Shown here piece by piece: positions 47,918 through 59,760 of a stretch of 64,000 bases of DNA (positions are counted from its first letter, which is position 1; the number at the start of each line of letters is the position of its first letter). The notes below the pieces were generated by a model, which did no database searches, was not told where the DNA came from, and worked only from the letters and a program-made list of their open reading frames with translations. Source of the DNA: Blastomonas sp. CACIA14H2 (GTDB lineage Bacteria > Pseudomonadota > Alphaproteobacteria > Sphingomonadales > Sphingomonadaceae); NCBI GenBank assembly GCA_000503195.1, contig AYSC01000016.1:1-64000 (forward strand). Direction: 5' to 3'. The position numbers and the translations under genes were made by a program.

Positions 47918-48187
47918 TTACGCTTCGCTCGAAGCTTCGGGCGCCTTGTGGGTGTTCACCCGATCCAGCACCTTCCAGGTCTTCAGCTTGGAAATCGGAG
48001 CCGTCTCCTCGATGCGGACGGTTTCGCCTTCCTTGAAGCTGTTGTTCTCGTCATGCGCGTGATACTTTTTCGAGCGACGGATGATCTTCCCGTACAGCGG
48101 GTGCTTCACCTTGCGCTCGACATTCACCACCACGGTCTTGTCGCCCTTGTCGGAGACCACCGTTCCGGTCAGAACTCGTTTCGGCAT
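47918..48187 (-). CDS. rpsQ: 30S ribosomal protein uS17
   Basis: 89 residues from [20 protein letters not shown]. The start at 48187 is chosen because upstream in-frame residues overlap rpmC and do not resemble uS17. An acidic tail, APEASSEA, ends the protein. Confidence 0.95.
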   Translation of the reverse strand: MPKRVLTGTVVSDKGDKTVVVNVERKVKHPLYGKIIRRSKKYHAHDENNSFKEGETVRIEETAPISKLKTWKVLDRVNTHKAPEASSEA

Positions 48188-48197
48188 ATCGGCCTCC

Positions 48198-48404
48198 TTA
48201 CTTGGCTGCAGTGCGAGCGCGCTCGCTCTGCAGGGTCTTGATGCGGGCAATCGTGCGACGCACTTCGCGGACGCGCGCGGGGCGCTCCAGCTGGTTGGTC
48301 GCGGCCTGGAAGCGCAGGTTGAACGCTTCCTTCTTCAGCGCGCCCAGTTCAGCGGTCAGCTGATCGTCGGTCTTCTGCTGAAGGTCTTCGTAAATCTTGC
48401 TCAT
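48198..48404 (-). CDS. rpmC: 50S ribosomal protein uL29
   Basis: 68 residues, a helical hairpin with [18 protein letters not shown] and [10 protein letters not shown]. It lies at the exit tunnel, next to the trigger factor and SRP site. The ATG at 48404 overlaps the rplP stop by one base (TGATG); a GTG one codon upstream is less likely. Confidence 0.95.
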   Translation of the reverse strand: MSKIYEDLQQKTDDQLTAELGALKKEAFNLRFQAATNQLERPARVREVRRTIARIKTLQSERARTAAK

Positions 48405-48838
48405 CACTCACCTCCCAGGTGCGACGTATCGCCCAGGCGCGCCACGACCTTGGTCTTGATCGGCAGCTTCATCGCCGCACGCTCGAACGCCACGGCAGCG
48501 ATCGGACCGGGGACGCCATCCAGTTCGAACAGGATGCGACCCGGCTTGACGCGGGCTGCCCAATATTCGACCGAACCCTTGCCCTTGCCCTGACGGACTT
48601 CGGCGGGCTTCTTGGTCACCGGCACGTCGGGGAACACGCGGATCCACAGGCGCCCCTGACGCTTGATGTGACGCGTGATCGCACGACGGGCGGCTTCGAT
48701 CTGGCGCGCGGTGATCCGCTCGGGCTCCAGCGCCTTCAGGCCGTACGACCCGAAATTGAGGCTCGTTCCGCCCGGCGCATTGCCGCTGATCCGGCCCTTG
48801 AAAGCCTTGCGGAACTTCATTTTCTTCGGTTGCAGCAT
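48404..48838 (-). CDS. rplP: 50S ribosomal protein uL16
   Basis: 144 residues, [16 protein letters not shown] onward with [20 protein letters not shown]. It is needed for peptidyl-transferase centre maturation. It overlaps rpmC by one base. Confidence 0.96.
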   Translation of the reverse strand: MLQPKKMKFRKAFKGRISGNAPGGTSLNFGSYGLKALEPERITARQIEAARRAITRHIKRQGRLWIRVFPDVPVTKKPAEVRQGKGKGSVEYWAARVKPGRILFELDGVPGPIAAVAFERAAMKLPIKTKVVARLGDTSHLGGE

Positions 48839-48868
48839 GATGCTCTACCTTGTCTGTCTGTTCTGGGC

Positions 48869-49567
48869 TCAGCGGGCCGGGCGGACGCCGGAAGTCTGCG
48901 CTTCCATCATCAGCCGGTCCTGCGCCATCGGATCGTGACCAAGGATTTCGCCCTTGAAGATCCAGCACTTGATGCCGATGATGCCGTACGCGGTGAGCGC
49001 TTCGGCTTCGGCATAGTCGACATTGGCACGCAGCGTGTGCAGCGGAACGCGGCCTTCGCGATACTGCTCGGTGCGGGCGATTTCGGCGCCGCCCAGACGG
49101 CCGCCGCACATCACCTTGATGCCTTCTGCGCCCAGACGCATCGCCGACTGCATCGCGCGCTTCATCGCACGACGGAAGGCAACGCGGCGGATCAGCTGGT
49201 CGGCAATGCCCTGCGCGACGAGCTTGGCGTCGATCTCGGGCTTGCGGATCTCGACGATGTTGAGCTTGACCTCACCACCTTCGATCAGACCTTCCAGCGT
49301 CTTGCGCAGCTTCTCGATGTCCGCGCCCTTCTTGCCGATGATGACACCGGGACGGGCAGCATAGATCGAGACGCGGCACAGCTTAGCCGGGCGCTCGATG
49401 ACCACCTTGGAGATCGCGGCCTGGGGCAGCGTCTTCATGATGTACTTGCGCAGCTCGATGTCTTCCTTGAGCAGACGCGCATAGTCGCGGCCTTCGGCGA
49501 ACCAGCGGCTGTCCCAGGTGCGGTTGATCTGCAGACGCAGGCCAATCGGATTGCTCTTGTGACCCAT
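48869..49567 (-). CDS. rpsC: 30S ribosomal protein uS3
   Basis: 232 residues with [22 protein letters not shown] split as [10 protein letters not shown] and RTWDSRW, a KH domain ([16 protein letters not shown]) and a C-terminal S3 domain. It forms part of the mRNA entry site. A 30-base gap separates it from rplP. Confidence 0.96.
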   Translation of the reverse strand: MGHKSNPIGLRLQINRTWDSRWFAEGRDYARLLKEDIELRKYIMKTLPQAAISKVVIERPAKLCRVSIYAARPGVIIGKKGADIEKLRKTLEGLIEGGEVKLNIVEIRKPEIDAKLVAQGIADQLIRRVAFRRAMKRAMQSAMRLGAEGIKVMCGGRLGGAEIARTEQYREGRVPLHTLRANVDYAEAEALTAYGIIGIKCWIFKGEILGHDPMAQDRLMMEAQTSGVRPAR

Positions 49568-49570
49568 GGC

Positions 49571-49948
49571 TTACGCTTCCTCTTGTTCGCGCACGACGAT
49601 GCGCAGGCGGCTGAACGGCTTCACGATGCGGCTCGAACGGCCACGAGCGCGGGTCATGAACCGCTTCATCGTGATCGCCTTGCCAACGCTCGCTTCAGCG
49701 ACGACCAGCGCGTCGACATCGAGGTTGTGGTTGTTTTCCGCGTTCGCGATCGCCGAAGCGAGGACCTTGCGGGCGTCGACAGCCATGGCCTTCTTCGAGA
49801 AGGACAGGATGTTCATCGCCTCTTCGGCCTTCTTGCCACGGATCAGGGCGGCGACGAGGTTCAGCTTCTGCGCCGAACCACGGATGGTGGTGCCGACGGC
49901 GAGCGCCTCGTTGGCGCCAACCCGGCGCGGGGATTTTGCCTTGCCCAT
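49571..49948 (-). CDS. rplV: 50S ribosomal protein uL22
   Basis: 125 residues with [20 protein letters not shown] and the tunnel-lining beta hairpin [15 protein letters not shown]. The hairpin loop is the macrolide-resistance site and looks normal. The ATG overlaps the rpsS stop by one base (TAATG). Confidence 0.95.
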   Translation of the reverse strand: MGKAKSPRRVGANEALAVGTTIRGSAQKLNLVAALIRGKKAEEAMNILSFSKKAMAVDARKVLASAIANAENNHNLDVDALVVAEASVGKAITMKRFMTRARGRSSRIVKPFSRLRIVVREQEEA

Positions 49949-50223
49949 TAGCGCTTGCCCTTCTTGTCAGCAGCGTGGCCAGGGAAGGTGCGGGTCGGGG
50001 CGAATTCGCCCAGCTTGTGACCCACCATGTCTTCGTTGACCGCCACGGGAATGAATTTGTGGCCGTTGTACACGTTGAACGTCAGGCCGACGAACTGCGG
50101 CAGGATCGTCGAACGACGCGACCAGGTCTTGATCGGAGCACGGCCGCCAGCGTCCTGCGCCGCTTCTGCCTTCTTCAGCAGATACAGGTCGAAGAACGGC
50201 CCTTTTTTGATGGAGCGAGCCAT
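49948..50223 (-). CDS. rpsS: 30S ribosomal protein uS19
   Basis: 91 residues, [20 protein letters not shown] and the signature [17 protein letters not shown]. It binds the 16S rRNA head together with uS13. It starts 3 bases after the rplB stop. Confidence 0.96.
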   Translation of the reverse strand: MARSIKKGPFFDLYLLKKAEAAQDAGGRAPIKTWSRRSTILPQFVGLTFNVYNGHKFIPVAVNEDMVGHKLGEFAPTRTFPGHAADKKGKR

Positions 50224-50226
50224 GAC

Positions 50227-51063
50227 TTACCTCTTCTTCTTCGCGTGACGCGACCGGATGATCATCTTGTCGGTCGCCTTGTTCTTGCGGGTGCGCATGC
50301 CCTTGGTCGGCTTGCCCCACGGGGTCACCGGATGACGGCCGCCCGAGGTGCGGCCTTCACCACCACCATGCGGGTGATCGACCGGGTTCTTGGCAACACC
50401 GCGCGTCAGCGGGCGCTTGCCCATCCAGCGCTTGCGGCCGGCCTTGGCGAAATTCTGGTTGCTGTTGTCGGGGTTCGAGACCGCGCCCACGGTGCCCATG
50501 CAGGCGCCGGGGATGTAGCGCTGTTCGCCCGAGTTCAGACGGACCATCACCATGCCGCGGTCACGACCCACGACCTGTGCATAGGTGCCTGCCGAACGCG
50601 CGATCTGACCGCCCTTGCCCGGCTTCATCTCCACATTGTGGATGATGGTGCCGACTGGCATCTGCGCCAGCTTCATGGCGTTGCCCGGCTTCACGTCGGT
50701 CTTTTCGCCGGCGATCACGGTATCGCCCACGGCCAGGCGCTGCGGCGCCAGAATATAGGCCAGTTCACCGTCTTCGTACTTGATCAGCGCGATGAAGGCG
50801 GTGCGGTTGGGATCGTACTCGATCCGCTCCACGGTGCCGGGAACATCGAGCTTGCGACGCTTGAAGTCGACGATGCGGTAACGCTGCTTGTGGCCGCCGG
50901 CGATGCCGCGCGAGGTGACGTGACCCTTGTTGTTGCGGCCACCGGTCTTGCGCTTGCCTTCGGTCAGCGCCTTGACCGGGCCACCCTTGTACAGGTCGCT
51001 GCGGTCGACAAGGATCAGGCCGCGACGGCCCGGGCTTGTCGGATTATAGGATTTGAGTGCCAT
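50227..51063 (-). CDS. rplB: 50S ribosomal protein uL2
   Basis: 278 residues, [20 protein letters not shown] onward, with the C-terminal signature [18 protein letters not shown] that includes the conserved histidine near the peptidyl-transferase centre. Confidence 0.97.
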   Translation of the reverse strand: MALKSYNPTSPGRRGLILVDRSDLYKGGPVKALTEGKRKTGGRNNKGHVTSRGIAGGHKQRYRIVDFKRRKLDVPGTVERIEYDPNRTAFIALIKYEDGELAYILAPQRLAVGDTVIAGEKTDVKPGNAMKLAQMPVGTIIHNVEMKPGKGGQIARSAGTYAQVVGRDRGMVMVRLNSGEQRYIPGACMGTVGAVSNPDNSNQNFAKAGRKRWMGKRPLTRGVAKNPVDHPHGGGEGRTSGGRHPVTPWGKPTKGMRTRKNKATDKMIIRSRHAKKKR

Positions 51064-51093
51064 ATCTGTATCCTGTCAGCTTGCCGACCGCGC

Positions 51094-51405
51094 TCAGACG
51101 CCGGTGGTGACGTCGATCGACTGACCTTCGGCCAGGCGAACAACGGCTTTCTTGATGTCGTTGCGGGTATAGGGACGGCCCTTCCAGCGCTTCGTCTTGC
51201 CCTTCTGGACGAGGGTGTTCACACCCACGACCTTGACATCGAACAGCGCTTCGACCGCAGCCTTGATCTGCGGCTTGGTGGCGTCCTGGCTGACCTTGAA
51301 GACCACCGAGTTGCTTTCGCTGAGCAGCGTCGACTTTTCGGTGATGTGCGGGGCCACGATCACGTCATAATGACGGGTATCGATGGTGTCGGATTTCTTA
51401 GCCAT
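51094..51405 (-). CDS. rplW: 50S ribosomal protein uL23
   Basis: 103 residues starting [16 protein letters not shown], with [13 protein letters not shown] and [18 protein letters not shown]. It docks nascent-chain factors at the exit tunnel. The start at 51405 overlaps the rplD 3' end by 8 bases. Confidence 0.95.
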   Translation of the reverse strand: MAKKSDTIDTRHYDVIVAPHITEKSTLLSESNSVVFKVSQDATKPQIKAAVEALFDVKVVGVNTLVQKGKTKRWKGRPYTRNDIKKAVVRLAEGQSIDVTTGV

Positions 51406-52024
51406 TGAACCGGGCCTCCAGCTTTTCAACAGCGGCGCGGGTCAGCACCAGCGTATCGTGTTTCAGGATGTCATAGACATTGGCACCGACGGCGGGGAGC
51501 ACGTTCAGACCGATCAGGTTGGCCGAAGCCTTCTTGAAATTGTCGTTCACGGCATCGCCATCGATGAACAGCGCCTTCTTGCCCAGGCCGAGCTTGCCGA
51601 GCTGAGCAGCCAGCGCCTTGGTCTTGGCTTCGCCAAGATCCAGCGATTCCACGACGATCAGGCTTTCGCTGGCGACCTTCGAGGACAGAGCCATCTTCAG
51701 GCCGAGCGCGCGGACCTTCTTGTTCAGCGAGGGGTTGAAGTCACGGACGCGGGGACCGTGAGCCTTACCACCGCCGACGAAGATCGGGGCACGACGATCG
51801 CCGTGACGAGCGGTACCGCCGCCCTTCTGACGACCGAACTTCTTGCCGGTGCGCGCAACATCGCTGCGCTCGCGGGCCGCACGGGCGGTGCCGCGACGGT
51901 TTTCGAGCTGCCAGGTGATCACGCGGTGCAGGATGTCTGCACGCGGGGTCACGCCGAACACGTCATCGTTGAGTTCGATGTCGCCCTGGGCGGTGGCGTC
52001 GAGGGTTTGAACCTTGAGCTTCAT
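51398..52024 (-). CDS. rplD: 50S ribosomal protein uL4
   Basis: 208 residues, with the tunnel loop region [19 protein letters not shown]. In Escherichia coli uL4 also represses the S10 operon through its leader; the hairpins around rpsJ here make such control plausible but unproved. Confidence 0.95.
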   Translation of the reverse strand: MKLKVQTLDATAQGDIELNDDVFGVTPRADILHRVITWQLENRRGTARAARERSDVARTGKKFGRQKGGGTARHGDRRAPIFVGGGKAHGPRVRDFNPSLNKKVRALGLKMALSSKVASESLIVVESLDLGEAKTKALAAQLGKLGLGKKALFIDGDAVNDNFKKASANLIGLNVLPAVGANVYDILKHDTLVLTRAAVEKLEARFNG

Positions 52025-52030
52025 GACCGA

Positions 52031-52789
52031 TTAACCCTCCTGGCCGTCGGTTGCTTCCACGGCAGCCACGTCTTCAGCAGGCGTGTCGGCGGGAGCATTG
52101 TCGTTATTGCCCGCAGCAGAGCGGATCGCGGCGGGGTACGGAGCGTCGGCATGGCGCGGAACCTTGACGGCATCGCGAACCATCAGCCAGCCGCCCTTCG
52201 AACCGGGGACCGAACCCTTGACGAAGATCAGGCCGCGCGCTTCGTCGGTGCGGACGACTTCAAGGTTCTGCTGGGTGCGCTGACGGTCGCCCATGTGACC
52301 GGCCATCTTCTTGTTCTTGAAGACCTTGCCCGGATCCTGACGCTGACCGGTCGAACCATGGGCACGGTGCGAGATCGACACGCCATGCGAGGCGCGCATG
52401 CCCCCGAAGCCCCAGCGCTTCATGGCGCCGGCAAAGCCCTTGCCCTGGGTGTGGCCGGTGATGTCGACCAGCTGACCGGGGATGAAGTGGTTGGCGGAAA
52501 TGGTGGCGCCCACGTCGAGGATCGCATCGTCGGCGACGCGGAACTCGGCCATCAGCATCTTGGGAGCGACTTCTGCCTTGGCAAAATGCTCGCGCTGCGG
52601 CTTGTTGACGTTCTTGGGCTTGGCCGCTCCGGCACCCAGCTGGACAGCGACATAGCCGTCACGATCCTGGTTCTTCACCGAAACCACCTGGCAATCTTCC
52701 AGCGACAGGACGGTGACGGGCACGTGCCGGCCATCTTCCTGGAACAGGCGGGTCATCCCGACTTTTTTCGCGATCACGCCAGTGCGCAT
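52031..52789 (-). CDS. rplC: 50S ribosomal protein uL3
   Basis: 252 residues. [20 protein letters not shown] begins at 52789, which has GGGAG at 7-base spacing; the ATG at 52795 is too close to it. The signature [19 protein letters not shown] is present. An acidic C-terminal extension ([18 protein letters not shown]) is longer than usual. It begins 289 bases after rpsJ, across several hairpins. Confidence 0.95.
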   Translation of the reverse strand: MRTGVIAKKVGMTRLFQEDGRHVPVTVLSLEDCQVVSVKNQDRDGYVAVQLGAGAAKPKNVNKPQREHFAKAEVAPKMLMAEFRVADDAILDVGATISANHFIPGQLVDITGHTQGKGFAGAMKRWGFGGMRASHGVSISHRAHGSTGQRQDPGKVFKNKKMAGHMGDRQRTQQNLEVVRTDEARGLIFVKGSVPGSKGGWLMVRDAVKVPRHADAPYPAAIRSAAGNNDNAPADTPAEDVAAVEATDGQEG

Positions 52790-52844
52790 GATCATTCTCC
52801 CAATAGAGGCCCGTCTGCGTGATTGCTCGCGGGCGTATCCAACG

Positions 52845-52873
52845 AAAAACCCCCAAGGCGTGAACCTTGAGGG
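52845..52873 (-). terminator. Strong intrinsic-terminator-like hairpin between rpsJ and rplC
   Basis: On the minus strand CCCTCAAGG (52873-52865), a 6-base loop and CCTTGGGGG (52858-52850) form a 9-pair stem followed directly by TTTTTCGTT. It fits an intrinsic terminator in the direction of rpsJ transcription, 56 bases before rplC, so it should end or attenuate transcripts entering the rplC-adk genes. Confidence 0.65.
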
Positions 52874-52916
52874 CCAACCCGAAATTTGATGATCACCCCG
52901 TCCGGGTTGGCTTTTT
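52873..52916 (+). terminator. Second hairpin between rpsJ and rplC, T-tract on plus strand
   Basis: GCCAACCCG (52873-52881) and CGGGTTGGC (52903-52911) form a perfect 9-pair stem with a 21-base loop, followed on the plus strand by TTTTT (52912-52916). In the rplC mRNA the same stem sits just upstream of the 52845-52873 terminator, sharing its boundary base. Confidence 0.5.
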
Positions 52917-53043
52917 CCATATGCCCGAAGGCAGACCGGAAAAGACGGGGGACCAGAGCCGCAGCAAAGGCTGCGCGGTATCCCTTATCCCGCTCGTTTT
53001 CCGGCAAAAGCCGGAAACCAGGGCCGTTACGAGCCACCCTGGA

Positions 53044-53062
53044 CCCCGGATCAAGTCCGGGG
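53044..53062. repeat. Palindrome CCCCGGA/TCCGGGG
   Basis: A perfect 7-base inverted repeat with TCAAG in the loop lies 16 bases after the rpsJ stop. A neighbouring hairpin TTTCCGGC/GCCGGAAA spans 52998-53017. Palindromes of this kind are common dispersed elements in sphingomonad intergenic DNA as I recall, and here they add to the stack of hairpins after rpsJ. Confidence 0.55.
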
Positions 53063-53078
53063 CTAAAGGTAAATTGGC

Positions 53079-53390
53079 TTAAGCCAATTTAATCTCGACG
53101 TTGACGCCAGCGGCCAGTTCGAGCTTCATCAGAGCATCGACGGTGGCCGGGGTCGGCTGGACGATATCCAGCAGACGCTTGTAGGTGCGCACCTCGAACT
53201 GCTCGCGCGACTTCTTGTCGACATGCGGGCCGCGGTTCACGGTGAACTTCTCGATGCGCGTCGGCAGCGGAATGGGACCACGGATGAGAGCGCCGGTGCG
53301 GCGGGCGGTGTCGGCGATGTCGCCGGTCGCCTGATCGAGCACGCGATGATCAAATGCCTTGAGGCGAATACGGATATTCTGCGTTTCCAT
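53079..53390 (-). CDS. rpsJ: 30S ribosomal protein uS10
   Basis: 103 residues, [20 protein letters not shown] and [20 protein letters not shown]. It is both a 30S protein and NusE, a transcription antitermination factor. The ATG at 53390 gives the canonical start. Terminator-like hairpins lie on both sides of this gene. Confidence 0.96.
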   Translation of the reverse strand: METQNIRIRLKAFDHRVLDQATGDIADTARRTGALIRGPIPLPTRIEKFTVNRGPHVDKKSREQFEVRTYKRLLDIVQPTPATVDALMKLELAAGVNVEIKLA

Positions 53391-53416
53391 TACCACTTTA
53401 CCGATGCGAAAGAGCG

Positions 53417-53473
53417 AAAAACAAACCGCCCCAGAAACCCGTTGATCCCTGGTGGGACCGAACGCCGGGGCGG
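53417..53473 (-). terminator. Attenuator-like hairpin in the rpsJ leader
   Basis: On the minus strand CCGCCCC (53473-53467) pairs with GGGGCGG (53432-53426) around a 34-base internal segment, followed by TTTGTTTTT (53425-53417). The stem plus T-rich tail ends about 26 bases before the rpsJ ATG, the position where uL4-dependent attenuation works in Escherichia coli. Confidence 0.5.
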
Positions 53474-53485
53474 CCTATAAAATTT

Positions 53486-53522
53486 CCATCTCCCGGACGA
53501 ATCAGATCCGTCCGGGAGATGG
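53486..53522 (-). terminator. 14-pair hairpin after tuf
   Basis: CCATCTCCCGGACG (minus strand 53522-53509) and its exact complement (53499-53486) form a perfect 14-pair stem with a 9-base loop, 7 bases after the tuf stop codon, followed by AAATTTTA. It likely terminates or stabilises the rpsL-rpsG-fusA-tuf transcript. Confidence 0.65.
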
Positions 53523-53529
53523 CCCTATA

Positions 53530-54720
53530 TTACTTGGTGATCGTGCTGACAACCCCCGAACCGACGGTACGGCCACCTTCGCGGATAGCGAAGCGCAGAC
53601 CCGGATCCATCGCGATCGGAGCGATCAGCTTCACGCCGATCGTCACGTTGTCACCCGGCATCACCATTTCGGTGCCTTCGGGCAGGATCACTTCACCGGT
53701 CACGTCGGTCGTGCGGAAGTAGAACTGCGGACGATAGTTGGCGAAGAACGGCGTGTGACGGCCACCTTCGTCCTTCGACAGCACGTAGACTTCGGCGCTG
53801 AACTCGGTGTGCGGGGTAACCGAACCGGGCTTGCAGAGCACCTGGCCACGCTCGACTTCTTCACGGGCAACGCCGCGGACGAGAGCACCGATGTTGTCGC
53901 CGGCTTCACCCTGATCGAGCAGCTTGCGGAACATTTCGACGCCGGTCACGACGGTCTTGCGGGTGTCCTTGAGGCCGACGATCTCGACTTCCTCGCCAAC
54001 CTTGACGATGCCGGTTTCGACGCGGCCGGTCACCACGGTACCACGACCCGAGATCGAGAACACGTCTTCCACGGGCATCAGGAACGGCTTGTCGACGGGG
54101 CGAGCCGGCTGCGGGATGTACGAGTCAACAGCAGCCATCAGCTCGTTGATCGAGTTCTTGCCGATATTGTCGTCGCGGCCTTCCAGAGCGGCCAGAGCCG
54201 AACCCTTGACGATCGGAATATCGTCGCCGGGGAAGTCGTACGAGCTCAGCAGTTCGCGAACTTCGAGTTCGACCAGCTCGAGGATTTCCTCGTCGTCGAC
54301 CTGGTCGACCTTGTTCATGTACACGACCAGCGCGGGCACGCCGACCTGACGCGCGAGCAGGATGTGCTCGCGGGTCTGCGGCATCGGGCCGTCAGCAGCG
54401 TTCACCACCAGGATCGCGCCGTCCATCTGGGCGGCACCGGTGATCATGTTCTTCACATAGTCGGCGTGACCCGGGCAGTCGACGTGCGCATAGTGACGGG
54501 CATCGGTTTCATATTCGACGTGGGCGGTCGAAATGGTGATGCCGCGCTCGCGCTCTTCGGGAGCCTTGTCGATGTTCGCATAATCGGTGAAGGTCGCGCC
54601 GCCGGTTTCAGCGAGCACCTTGGTGATGGCTGCGGTCAGCGTGGTCTTGCCATGGTCGACGTGACCGATGGTACCGATATTGCAGTGCGGCTTGGTCCGC
54701 TCAAATTTAGCCTTGGCCAT
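53530..54720 (-). CDS. tuf: Elongation factor Tu
   Basis: 396 residues with the GTPase motifs [16 protein letters not shown] and NKVDQ. It delivers aminoacyl-tRNA to the ribosome. Only one tuf copy is in this window; many proteobacteria have a second elsewhere. It follows fusA by 155 bases, within which a promoter element may lie. Confidence 0.97.
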   Translation of the reverse strand: MAKAKFERTKPHCNIGTIGHVDHGKTTLTAAITKVLAETGGATFTDYANIDKAPEERERGITISTAHVEYETDARHYAHVDCPGHADYVKNMITGAAQMDGAILVVNAADGPMPQTREHILLARQVGVPALVVYMNKVDQVDDEEILELVELEVRELLSSYDFPGDDIPIVKGSALAALEGRDDNIGKNSINELMAAVDSYIPQPARPVDKPFLMPVEDVFSISGRGTVVTGRVETGIVKVGEEVEIVGLKDTRKTVVTGVEMFRKLLDQGEAGDNIGALVRGVAREEVERGQVLCKPGSVTPHTEFSAEVYVLSKDEGGRHTPFFANYRPQFYFRTTDVTGEVILPEGTEMVMPGDNVTIGVKLIAPIAMDPGLRFAIREGGRTVGSGVVSTITK

Positions 54721-54875
54721 TTTTTCCTACCTTCGTTCTTTACTATCTGTGGGATAGTCCGGGCCGCGCTCTGGCCGGACTGCCCAAAACTGTCAACACC
54801 CTAATGAAAGCCCGTGGCGCCTGGCAGCGCGATTCGGCGGGCTAAGGTCGAGCGCCTATAGCGATAATGCCCGGC
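54721..54875 (-). promoter_or_regulatory. fusA-tuf intergenic region with possible tuf promoter
   Basis: On the minus strand a perfect TTGACA lies at 54796-54791, about 70 bases before the tuf ATG. No good -10 follows at 17 bases. Two small hairpins, AGTCCGG/CCGGACT and ACTATC/GATAGT, lie nearer to tuf. A separate tuf promoter is plausible but not shown. Confidence 0.3.
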
Positions 54876-56951
<2,076 letters not shown>

Positions 56952-57183
56952 GATCTCAAACTCCAAGATTTGGGGGCGTAATTTGCCGCGCCCTATAATG
57001 AAGCCCCGGCGCTTTGACCAGCGCGAATTGGCTCATGACGGGATGCAGCTCACTCCCCTCTCCACCAACGGAAGAGGGCATCTCGAACAGGCCCGGACAC
57101 GAACCTGCTCCTTAGTCAAAAGGGGGTGACGACACCGAATATGGTGCGCCCTCCCCTTTTCGGCAACACACGGTTGCGGCGCC

Positions 57184-57205
57184 CCCTCCCCCTCAGGGGA
57201 GAGGG
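57184..57205. repeat. Palindromic repeat of the GGGGAGAGGG family
   Basis: CCCTCCCCC..GGGGAGAGGG: a nine-pair stem with one bulged A, just after the rpsG stop in the 260-base rpsG-fusA gap. A degenerate relative lies near 57053. The remainder of this gap shows no gene and only a weak TATAGG -10-like element before fusA. Confidence 0.55.
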
Positions 57206-57211
57206 TGCATA

Positions 57212-57682
57212 TTACCAGCGATAGTGCGAGAAGGCACGGTTCGCTTCGGCCATGCGGTGCGTGTCTTCACGCTTCTTGACCGCATTGCCGCGATTGTTGG
57301 CGGCATCGAGCAGTTCGCCCGACAGACGCGCGGCCATCGTGGTTTCGCTGCGGTTGCGGGCAGCCGAGATCAGCCAGCGGATGGCGAGCGCCTGGGCGCG
57401 CTCGGGGCGCACTTCGACGGGGACCTGGTAGGTCGCACCACCGACGCGGCGGCTGCGCACCTCGATGCCGGGCTTCACGTTGTTCAGCGCATCGTGGAAC
57501 ATCGGCAGCGGGTCGGCCTTGGCCTTGGTCTGCATGGTTTCCAGCGCGCCATAGACGATGCGCTCTGCGACGGACTTCTTGCCGTCCAGCATCAGGTTGT
57601 TCATGAACTTCGAGAGCGTCAGATCCCCGAACTTGGGATCGGGAAGGATGACGCGCTTTTCCGGGCGACGACGACGAGACAT
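57212..57682 (-). CDS. rpsG: 30S ribosomal protein uS7
   Basis: 156 residues, [20 protein letters not shown] and the signature [20 protein letters not shown]. uS7 nucleates assembly of the 30S head. In Escherichia coli it represses its own operon at the rpsL-rpsG junction; two hairpins occupy that junction here. Confidence 0.96.
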   Translation of the reverse strand: MSRRRRPEKRVILPDPKFGDLTLSKFMNNLMLDGKKSVAERIVYGALETMQTKAKADPLPMFHDALNNVKPGIEVRSRRVGGATYQVPVEVRPERAQALAIRWLISAARNRSETTMAARLSGELLDAANNRGNAVKKREDTHRMAEANRAFSHYRW

Positions 57683-57737
57683 AGGTAACTCCTGAAAAAA
57701 GCCTGAGCTTCAAGCGGGGGAGAACTGGATCGCGGAC

Positions 57738-57788
57738 AAGATCGCTTGAGGCGATCTTTCCGGGATGATCCTCACCCCGTGAGGATCA
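57738..57788 (-). promoter_or_regulatory. Paired hairpins in the rpsL-rpsG junction
   Basis: On the minus strand a 9-pair hairpin TGATCCTCA/TGAGGATCA (57788-57766) includes the rpsL stop codon, followed by an 8-pair hairpin AAGATCGC/GCGATCTT (57758-57738). Both are perfect. They are good candidates for a uS7 translational-control site or an RNA-processing site. Confidence 0.5.
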
Positions 57789-58157
57789 CTTGGGACGCTT
57801 GGCGCCGTACTTCGAACGGCTCTGCTTGCGGTCCTTGACACCCTGGGTATCGAGGACGCCGCGCAGCACGTGATAGCGCACACCGGGAAGGTCGCGCACG
57901 CGGCCGCCGCGGATGAGCACCACCGAGTGCTCCTGCAGGTTGTGGCCTTCACCCGGAATGTAGGTGATGACTTCGCGGCTGTTGGTCAGACGGACCTTGG
58001 CCACCTTGCGCAGCGCCGAGTTCGGCTTTTTCGGGGTCGTCGTGTAGACGCGGGTGCAAACGCCACGCTTCTGCGGGTTTGCATCCATTGCGGGCACCTT
58101 GGACTTCGCCTTCTGGGGCACCCGGCCCTTGCGGACCAGCTGGTTGATCGTTGGCAT
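57786..58157 (-). CDS. rpsL: 30S ribosomal protein uS12 with Arg at position 88
   Basis: 123 residues from [20 protein letters not shown]. Lys43 in TPKKPNSAL is wild type, but residue 88, lysine in Escherichia coli (GGRVKDLPG), is arginine (GGRVRDLPG; codon CGC at 57896-57894). K88R is a known streptomycin-resistance substitution. The start at 58157 gives the canonical N-terminus. Confidence 0.96.
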   Translation of the reverse strand: MPTINQLVRKGRVPQKAKSKVPAMDANPQKRGVCTRVYTTTPKKPNSALRKVAKVRLTNSREVITYIPGEGHNLQEHSVVLIRGGRVRDLPGVRYHVLRGVLDTQGVKDRKQSRSKYGAKRPK

Positions 58158-58337
58158 GTTTCTCTTCACCTGGTTGGTAGAGTATGAGGTTACTCTGCCG
58201 CCCGATACGTCACCTGCGCGCGTTGTCCGCACGCCGATATGGTGGAGGCTCCGCCTGTTGCCCACCCGCACCTTGCGCCAGTGTTCTGCTTGGTTTCGGT
58301 CGATGCGGCCCTGAAGGCCCCGGCGATCGAAGCGCGG

Positions 58338-58366
58338 CCCTTAGCCGGGTTTGCGCACGCGGTCAA
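58338..58366 (-). promoter_or_regulatory. Possible promoter of the rpsL operon
   Basis: On the minus strand TTGACC (58366-58361) and TAAGGG (58343-58338) are 17 bases apart, about 180 bases before rpsL, overlapping the end of the HD-GYP gene. The -35 is good and the -10 weak. The 205-base gap shows no gene. Confidence 0.35.
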
Positions 58367-59631
58367 GCCGCTGCGGACAAACCCTGCGCCCTGGCCAGCA
58401 CCGACTGGCGCAGCCCTGCCCAATCCTCGAAATGCCAGAATTCGGGACGTTCGATCCCCAGGATCTGCGGGCCCTGGTCGGGCTTGACGATCAGCTCCTG
58501 CGGCTTGATCTCCTGCAGCCGCGAGGTGCAATAGAAGGGCAGCACGCGGATCGCCATCAGTTCTTCGGGGCAATTGTCGACCACCAGCGCCAATCGGTGA
58601 TCGTTGAGCCGCACCAGACCGCCTGCGGGATAGAGCCCCAGCGAGTTGATGAACACCCCCATCAGCCGCTCGTCGAAATGGCCCTTCCACTGGCCCATGC
58701 GGCCCAGCGCCATGGCCGGCGTCCAAGGGTCCTTGTACGGACGGTTCGAGGTGACCGCGTCATAGACGTCGCAGATCGCACCCATCCGCGCGGCCATGCT
58801 GATCTCGTCGCCCGCCAGCCCGAAGGGATAGCCGCTGCCGTCGATCTTCTCGTGATGGTGCAGGCACACGTCGCGCGCCATGTCGGGCACCTCGGGATTG
58901 TCGCCGATCAGCGCATGACCACGCTCGGGATGCGTGCGGATGGCCGAGAATTCCTCGTCGGTCAGCCGCCCGGTCTTGTCGAGGATCATCTGCGGCACCG
59001 CCATCTTGCCGAGATCGTGCAGCAGCCCGGCCATGCCCATATGGCGGATCGTGGTCTCGTCCAGATCGAGCTTGCGCGCCATGTTGATCATCAGCGCGCA
59101 GACCGCGACCGAGTGCATATAGGTATATTCGTCCTTGGTCTTGAGCCGGACGAGATTGGTCAGCGCCTGGTTGTTGCGCTCCACCGACTCGCGGATCTCG
59201 TCGATCAGCGGCGCGACATCCTTGATCTTGATCGCCTGGCCCATGCGCGCGGCCTCGAACATCGCGCCGACCTGCTTCTTCGATTTCTCGACGATCTTCG
59301 CGGCGCGCTTCGCCTCCTGCTTGAATCCGGCGGGCCTGGGTCCCGTCGATGGCGGCGTGTAGCGCGCGGCCAGGGGGTTGGGCTGGGTCGCGAGGCGGCG
59401 CACGGGTGTCGCTTCCGGCAATGCCATCGATTGCACCGGCGGACGCGGAGCCGCGCCGCGCGCGTCGTCGACGATGACCGCCTCGACCTTGCTCTGGCGG
59501 ATCTTGGCAAGGTCGTCCTCGTCTTCGATCACGAACTTCTTGCGCCAGAACGGGTGATCGAACCACGAGCCGACAAAGCCGTGGACGAACATTCCCAATT
59601 CTACCCGATCTGGCTTGATATGCTGAAGCAT
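58363..59631 (-). CDS. HD-GYP domain cyclic-di-GMP phosphodiesterase
   Basis: 422 residues. The N-terminal region (1-60, EDEDDLAKIRQSKVEAVIVD) resembles the DUF3391 domain that commonly precedes HD-GYP. The catalytic domain has HD at 205-206 (LLHDLGK) and HHHEKIDGSGYP at 258-269. It should degrade cyclic-di-GMP to GMP or pGpG. It lies upstream of rpsL on the same strand, so readthrough into the translation operon is possible. Confidence 0.9.
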   Translation of the reverse strand: MLQHIKPDRVELGMFVHGFVGSWFDHPFWRKKFVIEDEDDLAKIRQSKVEAVIVDDARGAAPRPPVQSMALPEATPVRRLATQPNPLAARYTPPSTGPRPAGFKQEAKRAAKIVEKSKKQVGAMFEAARMGQAIKIKDVAPLIDEIRESVERNNQALTNLVRLKTKDEYTYMHSVAVCALMINMARKLDLDETTIRHMGMAGLLHDLGKMAVPQMILDKTGRLTDEEFSAIRTHPERGHALIGDNPEVPDMARDVCLHHHEKIDGSGYPFGLAGDEISMAARMGAICDVYDAVTSNRPYKDPWTPAMALGRMGQWKGHFDERLMGVFINSLGLYPAGGLVRLNDHRLALVVDNCPEELMAIRVLPFYCTSRLQEIKPQELIVKPDQGPQILGIERPEFWHFEDWAGLRQSVLARAQGLSAAA

Positions 59632-59760
59632 CCGCCCGCCCGCCCCTGTGAAAGCCCCCCTTGCAACGGACCGGGCAAGCCCAGTTGCAAAGATTTCATC
59701 GGGCTTTCTGGCGCAAAAAGATTAATCGAGAGTAATAACGGATCGAGCCCGGTTGATTTT

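Noticed and set aside
52792-53037. An 81-codon minus-strand frame in the rpsJ-rplC gap
   Set aside because: It runs through the hairpins and terminator, has no ribosome binding site or recognisable domain, and is better explained as non-coding regulatory sequence.
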